Notes: generated from the letters alone by a model not told the origin. Shown: positions 1 to 8,846, numbered from the stretch's first letter. The stretch: DNA of 64,000 nucleotides from Ornithinibacillus scapharcae TW25 (GCF_000190475.1 NZ_AEWH01000019.1:35510-99509); one strand, 5' to 3'. Numbers and translations: made by a program.

Positions 1-50
1 TTGAGAGTACAAATATTAAGTTTACGGTTTATAGCAAGTTACTCCGACTT

Positions 51-77
51 TGGGACAAGGGACCTGTCACCATGTCC
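51..77. repeat. Palindromic intergenic repeat, copy 1
   Basis: Imperfect copy of the window's 29-bp palindrome, whose arms read TGGGACAAGGG and CCCTTGTCCCA. The right arm has diverged here (CATGTCCAA). It sits upstream of the sigV gene and its right end touches the -35 part of the proposed ECF promoter. It resembles REP-type elements of Bacillaceae; mobility is inferred only. Confidence 0.75.
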
Positions 78-108
78 AAAACTTTTTCACCTACTTGGCA
101 CGTCTATA
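75..108 (+). promoter_or_regulatory. Possible SigV-type ECF promoter
   Basis: AAAAC followed by a T-run (78-87) resembles an ECF -35 element and CGTCTATA (101-108) resembles the CGTC-type -10. The spacing is 18 bp, slightly long. SigV-class sigma factors usually activate their own operon, so an autoregulatory promoter here is expected. This is assigned by eye. Confidence 0.4.
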
Positions 109-156
109 TTATGAGTACTCTGTTAGCTAGCAAGAAAATACAAGGAGAGGTGTAAT

Positions 157-675
157 GTGTTAAAGAGAAAGCCTAGGCGTGATAAAATGATTGCCGATTA
201 TGTGATGCAAAACAAAGAAAATTTTTATCGGCTTGCATATAGTTATGTACAAAACCGTGAGGATGCGCTTGATATTGTTCAAGATTCTATTCAAAAAGCA
301 ATTACTTCTGATACTTTAAAGGATAGTAATGCTCTAAAAAGTTGGTTTTATAAAATTGTAGTCCATACATCGCTGGATTTTCTTCGTCGCAGGAAAAAAG
401 TTACAGTCTTAGATGATACAACAATTCAATTACATTTTCCTAGCCATAAAGACCATTATAGAGATATTGACTTGGAACAGGCGTTAAATCAATTACCTTT
501 TCAATACCGCAGCGTGATTGTACTTCGATATTTTGAAGATTTAAAAATAGAAGAAGTGGCAGAAGTATTGGATTTAAATATTAACACCGTCAAAACGCGG
601 ATCTACAAAGCTCTAAAAATATTAAGAGAACATATAGAAGACATTGATTTTGAGGAGGTCAGTCATAATGGGTAA
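157..675 (+). CDS. sigV: ECF RNA polymerase sigma factor SigV
   Basis: Extracytoplasmic-function sigma factor of 172 residues that directs RNA polymerase to envelope-stress genes, classically lysozyme resistance. Region 2 lies at about residues 18-85 (YRLAYSYVQNREDALDIVQD, then LKSWFYKIVVHTSLDFLRR) and region 4 at about 107-160 (LPFQYRSVIVLRYFEDLKIE, then an HTH with NTVKTRIYKALK). The start is GTG at 157, because AAGGAGAGG lies six bases upstream and the nearby ATG at 155 runs straight into a stop. The gene overlaps the next one by 8 nt, implying translational coupling with its anti-sigma factor. The SigV assignment rests mainly on that RsiV-like partner; other ECF subgroups are possible but less likely. 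Confidence 0.88.
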   Translation: MLKRKPRRDKMIADYVMQNKENFYRLAYSYVQNREDALDIVQDSIQKAITSDTLKDSNALKSWFYKIVVHTSLDFLRRRKKVTVLDDTTIQLHFPSHKDHYRDIDLEQALNQLPFQYRSVIVLRYFEDLKIEEVAEVLDLNINTVKTRIYKALKILREHIEDIDFEEVSHNG

Positions 676-1546
676 CAATAAAATAGATCAATTAAAAAAG
701 AAATATAAGGAAATTCCAATTCCATCAGAACTAGACAGTATTGTAGAAAGTGCTCTGCAGAAGAGAAGCCCTAAAAAACACGGAATACGTTGGGTAGCTG
801 GAATTGTAGCTGCGGGTATTATTTTTACAACCAGTCTCAATGTTAGTCCCACTTTAGCAAAGTCTTTAGAGGATATACCTGTGGTAGGGAGTATTGTTAA
901 TGTATTGGTATTCAAAGAGTATAGGGTTGAGGAAGGAAACTATCAAGCAGATATTAAAGTGCCGGCTATCGATAAACTAGAAAACAAAGCATTAGAGGAA
1001 AGCTTAAACGAAAAGTATTTAGCAGAAAGTCAAGAACTCTATGATAAATTCATGAGTGAAATGGAGTCACAACAAGCCTTTGGTCAAGATGGACATCTTC
1101 AGGTAGATAGTGGATTTTTGATTAAAACCGAAACAGACCAACTCTTATCAATTGGACGCTATGTTGAGGAAATTGTTGCTTCTTCTGCAGTAACTATTCA
1201 ATACGATACAATTGATAAAGAAAACCAATTATTAGTGACATTGCCAAGTTTATTCAAGGATGATAGCTATGTCGAGGTAATCAGTAATAACATTCTTAGT
1301 CAGATGAAGGAACAAATGAAGGAAGACCCAAATAAAATGTATTTTATTGAGTCACCAGATGTTCTTGATACTGATGTGTTTACAACCATTAAGAGAGATC
1401 AAAACTTTTATATAAATCCAAACAATCAACTAGTTATTTCTTTTGATGAATATGAAGTAGCACCAGGTTATATGGGGGTTACAGAATTTGTTATTCCTAC
1501 TAAGGAATTAGAGGATATTCTTGTAAGTAATCAGTACTTGAAGTAA
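668..1546 (+). CDS. rsiV: Anti-sigma factor RsiV, lysozyme-sensing membrane protein
   Basis: Membrane anti-sigma factor of 292 residues. A short cytoplasmic sigma-binding part (1-40) precedes one membrane segment (about 41-60, GIRWVAGIVAAGIIFTTSL) and an extracytoplasmic DUF3298-type domain whose end (DEYEVAPGYMGVTEF) is very close to B. subtilis RsiV as I remember it. In that system lysozyme binds RsiV and triggers cleavage by signal peptidase and then RasP, releasing SigV. ATG 668 is chosen over an upstream alternative because GAGGAGG (652-658) lies nine bases before it. The gene is followed by a terminator, so the operon is sigV-rsiV only; the oatA acetyltransferase gene found next in B. 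subtilis is absent here. Confidence 0.9.
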   Translation: MGNNKIDQLKKKYKEIPIPSELDSIVESALQKRSPKKHGIRWVAGIVAAGIIFTTSLNVSPTLAKSLEDIPVVGSIVNVLVFKEYRVEEGNYQADIKVPAIDKLENKALEESLNEKYLAESQELYDKFMSEMESQQAFGQDGHLQVDSGFLIKTETDQLLSIGRYVEEIVASSAVTIQYDTIDKENQLLVTLPSLFKDDSYVEVISNNILSQMKEQMKEDPNKMYFIESPDVLDTDVFTTIKRDQNFYINPNNQLVISFDEYEVAPGYMGVTEFVIPTKELEDILVSNQYLK

Positions 1547-1551
1547 AAAAT

Positions 1552-1596
1552 AAAAGCTCTGTGGTGAGTTAAGTCTCCACAGAGCTTTCATTTTTT
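1552..1596 (+). terminator. Terminator of sigV-rsiV
   Basis: Stem AAAGCTCTGTGG / CCACAGAGCTTT with a loop of about 10 nt, followed by CA and a T-run, right after the rsiV stop. The T-run merges into the next palindromic repeat. Confidence 0.9.
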
Positions 1597-1626
1597 GGGA
1601 CAAGGAACCTGTCTCCCCTTGTCCCA
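1596..1626. repeat. Palindromic intergenic repeat, copy 2
   Basis: Member of the same palindrome family, with a two-base expansion in the centre. It sits between the rsiV terminator and the 3' end of the convergent DUF3231 gene, six bases from that gene's stop codon. Confidence 0.8.
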
Positions 1627-1632
1627 CCTAAT

Positions 1633-2685
1633 TTAACTTCTCTCGAATGCTTTAGGTGGTGATTCCAACCATCCTTTATCAATTAAGATATTTGCAGCAT
1701 CATCGACAAATAAACCAACGTTTACTGTAGCTCTTCCGTATAACGCTGCAATATCTCTTCTTCCATTTACCGCGAGTGAATTCCCAAATGACCTTAACTT
1801 TAAAGAGAACATGTCAAATTTATGATATAACATTATCTTATCCGAAAAAGGAGGATAGGTGGATGTTGTAACCAAATGGTCTATGTATGACGGTGTTGGT
1901 AAGTTTTCGATATGAAGCTTTTCACTAAATTGCTTCACTGCCTTATCAGTCATATCTAAACCTCGTTTAAACAAAGTCTTTATCTTTTCATCTTTAACGG
2001 TTTGATAAAATCCTAATAATAAAGCTTTGCTTGTTGTGTTATTTTCAATATTATCGTAAAGGTGCACAATCTCCATTGCATGTAGTGGTCTGACATCTCC
2101 AAACCAACCGTTTAAGTAGTTTTGATTATTTATAAAATCATTTTTCTCAGGTGTTGGAATGATTGGAGGCTTTTCAATTAATTTCTTGTCATATAAAACA
2201 CTATTAATTTGCCCTAATAGGATAGTCGTACATTGATTTGCATAAATGAAAAACTCTCTAATATCCTCCCTTATAACTAACGGGATTGCTACTGCGTAAA
2301 TACTCATACCACCCTTAGCTACATATTTTAAATAATGTACATAAAATTCATCTTCGTATAACCGTGGGGCTCCAAAATTTATATCCTCTTGAGTAAATCC
2401 CTTTGGTATTGGAAAATTTTCCTTTTTGAAAAACTCTTCAACTCGTTGCAAAAAATCTTTAGTTAAAGCTAAGGCATTTTCTAATATCTTCTTAATATAC
2501 ACATCCTCACAATGTTGAAGAAAATAAGATATGATTTGACTTGACATACTATTTCCAACAAATGTCGTCCATAATTTACCCATTTCAACAACGGTTAAAG
2601 GTTGAGATTCATCTTGTTCCCTAGTACTTAAATTAAGTGGTTTCATAACATTAAATGGATTTAATTCCTTATCGGCATGTTCCAT
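1633..2685 (-). CDS. DUF3231 family protein
   Basis: Soluble, helix-rich protein of 350 residues that looks like two copies of the DUF3231 unit (about 10-170 and 185-345), each with a four-helix, ferritin-like character and recurring His/Glu-rich helices. Proteins of this family are common and often multicopy in spore-forming Bacillaceae; their biochemical role is not established. The start ATG at 2685 has GGAGGTTGTC just upstream. No signal peptide or membrane segment is visible. It is transcribed alone, convergent with sigV-rsiV. Confidence 0.75.
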   Translation of the reverse strand: MEHADKELNPFNVMKPLNLSTREQDESQPLTVVEMGKLWTTFVGNSMSSQIISYFLQHCEDVYIKKILENALALTKDFLQRVEEFFKKENFPIPKGFTQEDINFGAPRLYEDEFYVHYLKYVAKGGMSIYAVAIPLVIREDIREFFIYANQCTTILLGQINSVLYDKKLIEKPPIIPTPEKNDFINNQNYLNGWFGDVRPLHAMEIVHLYDNIENNTTSKALLLGFYQTVKDEKIKTLFKRGLDMTDKAVKQFSEKLHIENLPTPSYIDHLVTTSTYPPFSDKIMLYHKFDMFSLKLRSFGNSLAVNGRRDIAALYGRATVNVGLFVDDAANILIDKGWLESPPKAFERS

Positions 2686-2772
2686 ATGACAACCTCCAAT
2701 TCAAATCTTCAAAGAATAATATTCCCGGAACAGGAAAAAATTATGATTTAAGAACCCATTTAATACTCAATT

Positions 2773-2803
2773 AAAAAAGTGCCTTTACTAACTAAGACAC
2801 TTT
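2773..2803 (-). terminator. Probable terminator of the HTH regulator gene
   Basis: On the minus strand AAAGTGTC, a 12-nt loop and GGCACTTT form an 8-bp stem with one G-T pair, followed by further T residues. It lies about 120 bases beyond the stop of the regulator at 2925. Confidence 0.6.
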
Positions 2804-2924
2804 GGGTAACCTCCAAGTTAACTTATCTATTTTCACATCACTTCTCCCACTAACTGAACTAAGATCTTTCAGTTGATAATCAAATTAAAACAATTACATT
2901 GTTTGTCGACTTAATTAACCCAGG

Positions 2925-3635
2925 TTATGTAGATTTTTGGGACAAGGGACCTGTCCCAGTGTCCCATCCAAATACCTTTTCTAATTGGGTTCTTCCAGTT
3001 GACGTTACTTGAATAGCACGTGTTTTAGGCATGCGTGTTATCCATTTAAGTTCTAGCATCCTCTCTAGTAATGCATTACCCAAGGCTCCTGCAAGGTGAT
3101 GCTGCCTTTCACTCCAATCTAAACAACAGCGGGCAAATGCTCTACGTTTCTTCTGTTGCTCTTCCACATTGATTCCGAGATTTTCAAAGAAATGTAATCC
3201 TTTTGGTGTCACTTCAAAATTGAGATTCTCCTTTGTGATGATTCCTTTTTGGATTAACGAATTAGTAATTTGCACACCAATATATCCAGCCAAGTGGTCG
3301 TAACAGGTTCTAGCAAAATGAATGGCGCTTTTTTCTCTTGAATCTCTTAATGAATTTACAGTAGGTTCTGGTGCTATAACTAACATGGATTCGATGATTT
3401 TCGCTACCTCACTACTAATTAGCTTATAGTAGCGATGCCTTCCATGCTTTTCCACACGGACAAGATTTACTTCTAACATTTTATGTAGATGAAAACTTGC
3501 TGTTTGTGGTTTTACTTTTGCCATATGAGCGAGTTCTGTTACTGGATGGATACTTCCATCCATCAGACTTAGTAGAATAGTAGATCTCGTTGAATCAGAT
3601 AACAATGCAGCAATTTTAGAAATATCGGGATTCAT
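2925..3635 (-). CDS. ArsR-type winged-helix transcriptional regulator
   Basis: DNA-binding regulator of 236 residues. The N-terminal ArsR-like winged helix covers about residues 1-80 (LLSDSTRSTILLSLMDGS, recognition helix near VKPQTASFHLHKML, wing VEKHGRHRYYKL), followed by a helical C-terminal domain with a Cys-Cys pair (RRAFARCCLDW). The start is the ATG at 3635: AAGGAGG lies just upstream, and the longer reading frame would place the ribosome site inside the gene. It is divergent from the flavin reductase gene at 3725 and may control it. The last ~12 residues (WDTGTGPLSQKST) are encoded by the palindromic repeat at 2938-2966, so the original protein probably ended near that point. Confidence 0.85.
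   Translation of the reverse strand: MNPDISKIAALLSDSTRSTILLSLMDGSIHPVTELAHMAKVKPQTASFHLHKMLEVNLVRVEKHGRHRYYKLISSEVAKIIESMLVIAPEPTVNSLRDSREKSAIHFARTCYDHLAGYIGVQITNSLIQKGIITKENLNFEVTPKGLHFFENLGINVEEQQKKRRAFARCCLDWSERQHHLAGALGNALLERMLELKWITRMPKTRAIQVTSTGRTQLEKVFGWDTGTGPLSQKST
2938..2966. repeat. Palindromic repeat, copy 3, inside a gene's 3' end
   Basis: Nearly perfect copy of the palindrome (right arm AGTGTCCCA). It lies inside the reading frame of the minus-strand regulator and supplies its C-terminal residues and route to a stop. Confidence 0.85.
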
Positions 3636-3724
3636 ATTATTCCTCCTTACATTCATATTTCGATGATAGTAGAACTATTAACCATTTACAATAAAAAGAA
3701 GGAATTCAAAAGGAGGAACTTGAC

Positions 3725-4345
3725 TTGAATACGATTAATAAATCTATTACGTTCAAAGAAATCAAACCAAAAATTATGTATTACGGAACACCAACTTTAC
3801 TTCTAAACACACTAAATGAAGACGGAACCACGAATATAAGCCCAATGTCTTCCTCATGGGCTCTTGGTGATTGTATTGTCCTTGGTGTAGGGCTTGGCGG
3901 AAAAGCAATAGAAAATTTAGAAAGGCATAAGGAATGTGTCATTAATTTACCCAGTCCAGCATTATGGGAAAATGTCGAAAAAATCTCTTCTTACACTGGT
4001 ACCAAGAACATACCAACTGGTAAGGAAGAGATTGGCTTTACTTATAAAAAGGAAAAATACGAAGCCTCTGGACTTACACCCATAGATTCAAAGACAGTCT
4101 TACCAACACGAATACAGGAGTGCCCAATTCAAATCGAAGCAGTGGTTAAAGATATACGAGTCCCTGAGTACAATTCATTATTTGCCATAGTGGAGACACA
4201 AGTATTACATTTCCATGCAGATGAAAGCATCATCATCCATAAAAATCACATTAATCCCGCAAGATGGAGTCCCTTAATTTATAATTTTAGGCACTATTTT
4301 GGATTAGGAGAGGAAGTAGGAAAAACATTTCGATCAGAAACTTGA
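3725..4345 (+). CDS. Flavin reductase family protein
   Basis: Predicted FMN-binding split-barrel protein of 206 residues, of the flavin-reductase / FMN-flavoprotein type. The N-terminal PTLLLNTLNEDGTTNISPMSSSW stretch matches the usual flavin-phosphate binding region (shown here only as a family resemblance), and the C-terminal HINPARWSPLIYNFRHYFGLG tail is typical of the subgroup. It starts at TTG 3725 behind AAAGGAGGAA. It is divergent from the ArsR-type regulator, a common arrangement for redox or detoxification enzymes. The substrate is unknown. Confidence 0.8.
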   Translation: MNTINKSITFKEIKPKIMYYGTPTLLLNTLNEDGTTNISPMSSSWALGDCIVLGVGLGGKAIENLERHKECVINLPSPALWENVEKISSYTGTKNIPTGKEEIGFTYKKEKYEASGLTPIDSKTVLPTRIQECPIQIEAVVKDIRVPEYNSLFAIVETQVLHFHADESIIIHKNHINPARWSPLIYNFRHYFGLGEEVGKTFRSET

Positions 4346-4393
4346 TTTATTTCAATTCTATAAAGAGGAAGTTTTTTTCAGTCTGTTTTTTTT

Positions 4394-4422
4394 GTGAATG
4401 ACAGATATTTTCTGTCATTCAC
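4394..4422. terminator. Perfect 12-bp hairpin between convergent genes
   Basis: GTGAATGACAGA and its exact complement are separated by five bases, between the 3' ends of the flavin reductase and the AhpD-like gene. Neither direction has a T-run directly after the stem; a T-run lies on its left. A bidirectional terminator or transcript-stabilising hairpin is likely, but the form is atypical. Confidence 0.5.
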
Positions 4423-4434
4423 TATTCCATCCAA

Positions 4435-4863
4435 TCACTCCCTAATAAAGGATTTTGGTTCTAATCTCATTACCGCACCAAAATATTGTTGTGCGCTTGT
4501 AAAACAAATAAACGCAACTAGCTCACTTATTTCCTCTTCAGAAAAGCAATCCACTAATACATGAAAAACAGAATCTGGTATATTCCCTTTTTGTTTTAGA
4601 AAAACTTCGGCAAATCCGACTGCAACAGAGGTTTTTTCATCAAACACATTTGGATCAGGTTTTCCTTTCGCCTTACAATATTCGCACCCATTTTTCTGAG
4701 CTAACGTTCGTCTAACCTGTTCTTTTAAGTCACTTGATAAAAAAGCCTCTTCTTCTAAAACCTTACTTAACGATGACCATTCTTTCATAACTGCTGGATT
4801 ATGGCCCAACAGTTTTTGGAATGGAGTATCCCCATTATTCGATAGATTAATCCTTGCCATCAT
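4435..4863 (-). CDS. Carboxymuconolactone decarboxylase / AhpD-like protein
   Basis: Protein of 142 residues in the all-helical AhpD/CMD family. The redox pair CEYCKAKGKPDP lies near the middle, but the usual histidine after the CxxC motif is replaced by a Lys-rich stretch, so a classical AhpD disulfide reductase mechanism is uncertain. The start is one of two tandem ATGs (4863 or 4860), because AAGGAGG lies five bases before the first; the longer frame from 4920 includes the ribosome site. It is divergent from the Lrp/AsnC regulator at 4981, which may control it. Confidence 0.75.
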   Translation of the reverse strand: MMARINLSNNGDTPFQKLLGHNPAVMKEWSSLSKVLEEEAFLSSDLKEQVRRTLAQKNGCEYCKAKGKPDPNVFDEKTSVAVGFAEVFLKQKGNIPDSVFHVLVDCFSEEEISELVAFICFTSAQQYFGAVMRLEPKSFIRE

Positions 4864-4980
4864 CCTAACCTCCTTGTATATTGATGATATAATAATAAAT
4901 CCGCTAATAACATTGCTCATTTTACAAGTTACCCATTTTTTCTTTTCAAAATTAATTTATTTGGAGGATTTACTTTAAAT

Positions 4981-5421
4981 ATGAAATTAGACGAATTAGA
5001 TATGAAAATACTAAATGAATTGAGAGAAAACAGTAGGCTATCTATGAGTGAACTTGGAAGGAGAGTGAATCTTTCTTCTCCTTCTGTTACGGAAAGAGTA
5101 AGACAAATGGAATCGTTTGGTGTCATTAAGAAATATACTGTAGAGGTAAATTATGAAAAGGTTGGACAGCCCATCCAATGCATTGTAGAGGCAACTGTAA
5201 AAAATGGAGATTATCAGGGGTTTAATAAATTGATCCAACGTTTTTCCAATATAGAATTCTGTTATCGTGTTGCTGGTAACGCATGTTTTCTACTGAAACT
5301 TCAGTTTAATAATTTTGCAGAAGCCGAAGAATTTATCAATACGGTTAATCCCATTGCTTCAACGGTAACTCATTTCATTTTTTCTGAAGTAAAAACTAAT
5401 TTAAAACTGGATCTTACATAG
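4981..5421 (+). CDS. Lrp/AsnC family transcriptional regulator
   Basis: 146 residues with the family layout: an N-terminal HTH (LDELDMKILNELRENSRLSM, then LSSPSVTERVRQMESFGVI) and a C-terminal RAM ligand-binding domain (about 65-140). The length is typical. It starts at ATG 4981 after TTTGGAGGATTTAC, a good but slightly distant ribosome site. It shares an upstream region of about 115 bp with the divergent AhpD-like gene. The effector is unknown. Confidence 0.9.
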   Translation: MKLDELDMKILNELRENSRLSMSELGRRVNLSSPSVTERVRQMESFGVIKKYTVEVNYEKVGQPIQCIVEATVKNGDYQGFNKLIQRFSNIEFCYRVAGNACFLLKLQFNNFAEAEEFINTVNPIASTVTHFIFSEVKTNLKLDLT

Positions 5422-5436
5422 CATCATGTTCAAATT

Positions 5437-5476
5437 AAAAAACCTCACTAAGGTCTCATTCTTAGTGAGGTTTTTA
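5437..5476. terminator. Bidirectional terminator
   Basis: Stem AACCTCACTAAG / CTTAGTGAGGTT with an A-run on the left and a T-run on the right. It can terminate the Lrp gene on the plus strand and the DUF2207 gene on the minus strand. Confidence 0.9.
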
Positions 5477-5511
5477 AAAAATAGGTAAGTAGAGGAGATT
5501 TCCTCCCCCCG

Positions 5512-7215
5512 CTAAAACGCGCCTGATCCGCCGCCTCCACCGCCTACTCCTGTTCCCGTCCCTGCCGTAGTGGACGTACTGGTAGTAGCAGCGACAACAG
5601 TACCCGCTTCAGTAAAGTGTTGATTCGCCGATGTGGCAATGAGCAAGAAAATCATAAAGTTCGTTGTATCCGAGCTCGCATGAGAAGAGGCACCAGCAAA
5701 TTCATCCTGATAGAAAAGTGACTTATTTTGTTCAATCATTTTCTTATCACCAATACCATGCGCATAATTAATCGCAATAATTTGCTCCTCTTTCCCCCAT
5801 CTTAAGGAACGGTTGGATACAAGCTCATCGAAGTTCTTTCTAAACTGTTTCCATTCTTCCCATATGATGGCCCCCTCCATTGTTCTTGGATTATGAAAAA
5901 TACTGAATCCGATTAAACAAAACATTAGAATAATCGAGAAAAATAGCCACATAAATAACTCATGAATTCCTAAAACAATGCTCAATGGAATAAGCAATAA
6001 GCCTGAAAAGGCAACCATCCATCGAAAGCCTGCTTTCGATTTAGTGAGATTATACGATTTTATTTCCTCTTGAATGGCAGTTGACCATTTATGAACATGC
6101 TCGTTGTACACGGTATGATTGGATTTTTTTCTTGTAAATGTTTTTATGTCACCAAATCTAAATACTGAACCGTCCCCAATAACATCAAACAAAAACTTGA
6201 TTAATAAACGCTCGTGTTCATACTCTGTATCACGACTAACTAACCGAAATTCTTTCTCGTTGTTGGACTGCACATAACCTTTTCGAACTAATTCTAACAA
6301 CGATGTGGTCAATAACTGCTCATTCGGTGTAAACGGGTTAGTATAATAGATGGTGGCAGGTAAGCTCATTTTCAGTTTCGGTATAGTAAAGCTCTCCTTA
6401 AAGAGTCTCTGAACCTCATGTTTTTGTTCTGACCTTTTATGCATGCTTGTGAAAAGCAAGACAACAAAATATAATCCAAAGATTCCTATTAGATAAGGGG
6501 CAATGCTATCTAACCACTCTTTTCGATTTTGAAACGCAGCTATTTCTGCTTCGTTATTAGCAATCTTTGTCATAATCGTATCTTTCATCATTTTTTCACT
6601 CGTTAGTGAAGCAGCACTAAAAAGAGCAGCATCATATACGACTTGAATATCGCCATTCGACTCATCTTCCACATAACCTAGTGAAAAAACGACAGATCCA
6701 TCCTCCAACACTTCTGCTGTATCGTACGCTTCATCGTATCCATAAGCCGTAACATCACTTGTATTAGTAGGTGGATGTACTTGAATTGTCATGTTTTCGT
6801 ATTGCGATTCATTGCTGCTATCGAAAAACGGCCATGCGAACTGTGCAACATCTTCATATACCTCTACTCCCTTTTCAATGGTATAACGTATTTCTATTGT
6901 CACTGTTTCTTCCTTACCGCTTCGATAAATTTTATATTCATTATCTTCTTGTTTGACTTTAAGTGTCTTTCCATCTTCACTAGCCACCAAGTCTTCAATA
7001 GATGTACCCTTTTTTGGAATAATCGTACGGGTAATCCCGTTAAATTTACTTTCAAAATCATAGGTGAACCTTTCCTCTACTGCAACATCCCCATTTTCCA
7101 TCAGAAAAGCATCTATTCCAACATCCTCAATGGCATACTCAACTTCCGCAAACACTGGTTGTGTAAAAAGGACTAGAGATAATAAAGTAATACACATAAC
7201 GACAAGTTTTTTCAT
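5512..7215 (-). CDS. DUF2207 family membrane protein
   Basis: Predicted exported and membrane-anchored protein of 568 residues. It has a signal peptide (MKKLVVMCITLLSLVLFTQP), an extracytoplasmic N-terminal DUF2207 beta-domain (about 25-200), a membrane segment near 245-265, a cytoplasmic part, a pair of membrane segments around 400-445, and a C-terminal tail ending in a glycine run (GVGGGGGGSGAF), which is the hallmark of this family. The start is ATG 7215 with AAAGGAG upstream; the frame extends further but without a ribosome site. The function of the family is unknown. The gene stands alone. Confidence 0.85.
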   Translation of the reverse strand: MKKLVVMCITLLSLVLFTQPVFAEVEYAIEDVGIDAFLMENGDVAVEERFTYDFESKFNGITRTIIPKKGTSIEDLVASEDGKTLKVKQEDNEYKIYRSGKEETVTIEIRYTIEKGVEVYEDVAQFAWPFFDSSNESQYENMTIQVHPPTNTSDVTAYGYDEAYDTAEVLEDGSVVFSLGYVEDESNGDIQVVYDAALFSAASLTSEKMMKDTIMTKIANNEAEIAAFQNRKEWLDSIAPYLIGIFGLYFVVLLFTSMHKRSEQKHEVQRLFKESFTIPKLKMSLPATIYYTNPFTPNEQLLTTSLLELVRKGYVQSNNEKEFRLVSRDTEYEHERLLIKFLFDVIGDGSVFRFGDIKTFTRKKSNHTVYNEHVHKWSTAIQEEIKSYNLTKSKAGFRWMVAFSGLLLIPLSIVLGIHELFMWLFFSIILMFCLIGFSIFHNPRTMEGAIIWEEWKQFRKNFDELVSNRSLRWGKEEQIIAINYAHGIGDKKMIEQNKSLFYQDEFAGASSHASSDTTNFMIFLLIATSANQHFTEAGTVVAATTSTSTTAGTGTGVGGGGGGSGAF

Positions 7216-7344
7216 AAAAGCAACTCCTTTAGTATATATACGGATGTTGATAGCATTTAGTTTCAGGTATATGTTGGATGTGGGGTGATTGGTGGTGCCT
7301 AGAAAAGCACCTAAAATGAACAATTCAATTCTATTAAATCTTAA

Positions 7345-8100
7345 TTAATTGTTAACGACCGTAGATGAATCCTCCCGATGATACATTCTCATCAATGACC
7401 GAATTTTTTCTGCCACATCTGTTCGTTCAATATTTTCTTTTGCAAATCGCTTCACGTCATTATTTCCGACACAAACACTGTGTATAGCTTGTTCAAATAA
7501 GCATTGGTCGTTACTATCGTTTCCAAAAGCAATAAATTGCTGAATGTTCAACATATGTAATCCTCTAACCTTATTAATCCCCAGAGGACTAATGTCGATT
7601 GCATGCTCCGATTTATAGTGTGTTACTGTAACTGGAAATGTTTCTAGCAGCTCTAACACTTCCTCACTAGGTTCAAATATAACTAATTTACAGACTGGTT
7701 GTAATTGTTCCAAGGGGATATTCGATGAATTCGTTCTATCAATATTTAGATAAATAGGATGTGAAATATCACCTGTATAAGCATAATCCCATTCCCCATC
7801 TGCTAAATAATTTAATTGGTATTGGTGAACGAGAGAGATGAACTTGTCTAATAATTGTTGTTCAAAATGCGTTACTTGAATTTTCCCATGTTCAGAAGTA
7901 AAAGTACCGTTTCCTCCAACCAACAATCCTTCATGAAAGCTTTTAGGAATAACAGGTACTAAATCACGTATCGGTCTTGCTGAAGCAAAAATCACTTGAT
8001 GCCCTGCTAACTTTAACTCTTGAAGTACTTGAATAATTTCCGCATCAATACTCTTGCCATCGAAACATAGTGTTCCGTCTAAATCAAATACAAAGTTCAT
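7345..8100 (-). CDS. HAD-superfamily (Cof-type) sugar/nucleotide phosphatase
   Basis: Hydrolase of 251 residues with the HAD motifs in order: DLDGTLC (motif I, nucleophile Asp) at the N terminus, FASAR (motif II), the Lys of NKVRGL (motif III) and FGNDSND (motif IV). The large C2-type cap marks it as a Cof/IIB phosphatase that probably acts on sugar phosphates or related metabolites. ATG 8100 is used because the first Asp motif begins five residues later, as in the family; AGAGGTAGGG lies upstream. It is divergent from the Crp/Fnr regulator. Confidence 0.88.
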   Translation of the reverse strand: MNFVFDLDGTLCFDGKSIDAEIIQVLQELKLAGHQVIFASARPIRDLVPVIPKSFHEGLLVGGNGTFTSEHGKIQVTHFEQQLLDKFISLVHQYQLNYLADGEWDYAYTGDISHPIYLNIDRTNSSNIPLEQLQPVCKLVIFEPSEEVLELLETFPVTVTHYKSEHAIDISPLGINKVRGLHMLNIQQFIAFGNDSNDQCLFEQAIHSVCVGNNDVKRFAKENIERTDVAEKIRSLMRMYHREDSSTVVNN

Positions 8101-8183
8101 ATGGATCCCTACCTCTTTATAAATTACTATTACTATATTAAAATTAATAACATTGATAAAGGACAGATGTCTCGGAGGGAAAA

Positions 8184-8846
8184 ATGAATCAAAATCAATT
8201 TCAATCAATCTATCACTATACTTTTACAAATGATCTAATATCTTCTCTTTCTATCAAAAATTTTCAACCTCATGAATTTATTATCAAAGCAGGGGACAAG
8301 ATAGAAGGCATCTATTTTTTACTCTCTGGAAGATATATGGTTTCTAGCCTGGAAGTGACCGGCAAAGAGTTACTATTACGCTTTTGCCAGCAGCCATCGA
8401 TTATGGGGGATGTTGAAATATTTGCAGATTGCTTAATTGAATCAAACTGTATTGCAGTAGAGCCATGCGAAATATTATTTGTTCCTTTAGAAGTGTACGA
8501 AACACATTTAAAATATGATAGTGAATTTAATCAACTATTATTGAAGGAGCTAGCTTATAAGCTTCGAACCTGCACCATTTCATCAAGAGTAAATGCACTC
8601 TCACCAGTCAATGTACGATTAGCTGCTTATTTATGCACGATTCACTCACCATCACAACTAAATAAATATATAAAAACAAATTCTTTAGATGATGTTGCTT
8701 CATTGATTGGAACTACAAAGAGACACCTAAATAGAATACTAAAAGACTGGACAGAATCAGGGATTATCGAACGAGTAGAAGAAGAAATTCACATTTTAAA
8801 TTGGGATAGTATTAAAGAAATATCGGAAAATGTACGTTTTGAGTAG
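8184..8846 (+). CDS. Crp/Fnr family transcriptional regulator
   Basis: 220 residues: an N-terminal cyclic-nucleotide-binding-type beta barrel (about 20-135, GDKIEGIYFLLSGRYMVSS) and a C-terminal winged helix (about 150-215, DDVASLIGTTKRHLNRILKDW). It resembles YeiL-like regulators. No N-terminal iron-sulfur cysteine cluster is visible; cysteines are scattered. It starts at ATG 8184 behind GGAGGG and is divergent from the HAD phosphatase, with only about 80 bp between them. The ligand is unknown. Confidence 0.85.
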   Translation: MNQNQFQSIYHYTFTNDLISSLSIKNFQPHEFIIKAGDKIEGIYFLLSGRYMVSSLEVTGKELLLRFCQQPSIMGDVEIFADCLIESNCIAVEPCEILFVPLEVYETHLKYDSEFNQLLLKELAYKLRTCTISSRVNALSPVNVRLAAYLCTIHSPSQLNKYIKTNSLDDVASLIGTTKRHLNRILKDWTESGIIERVEEEIHILNWDSIKEISENVRFE

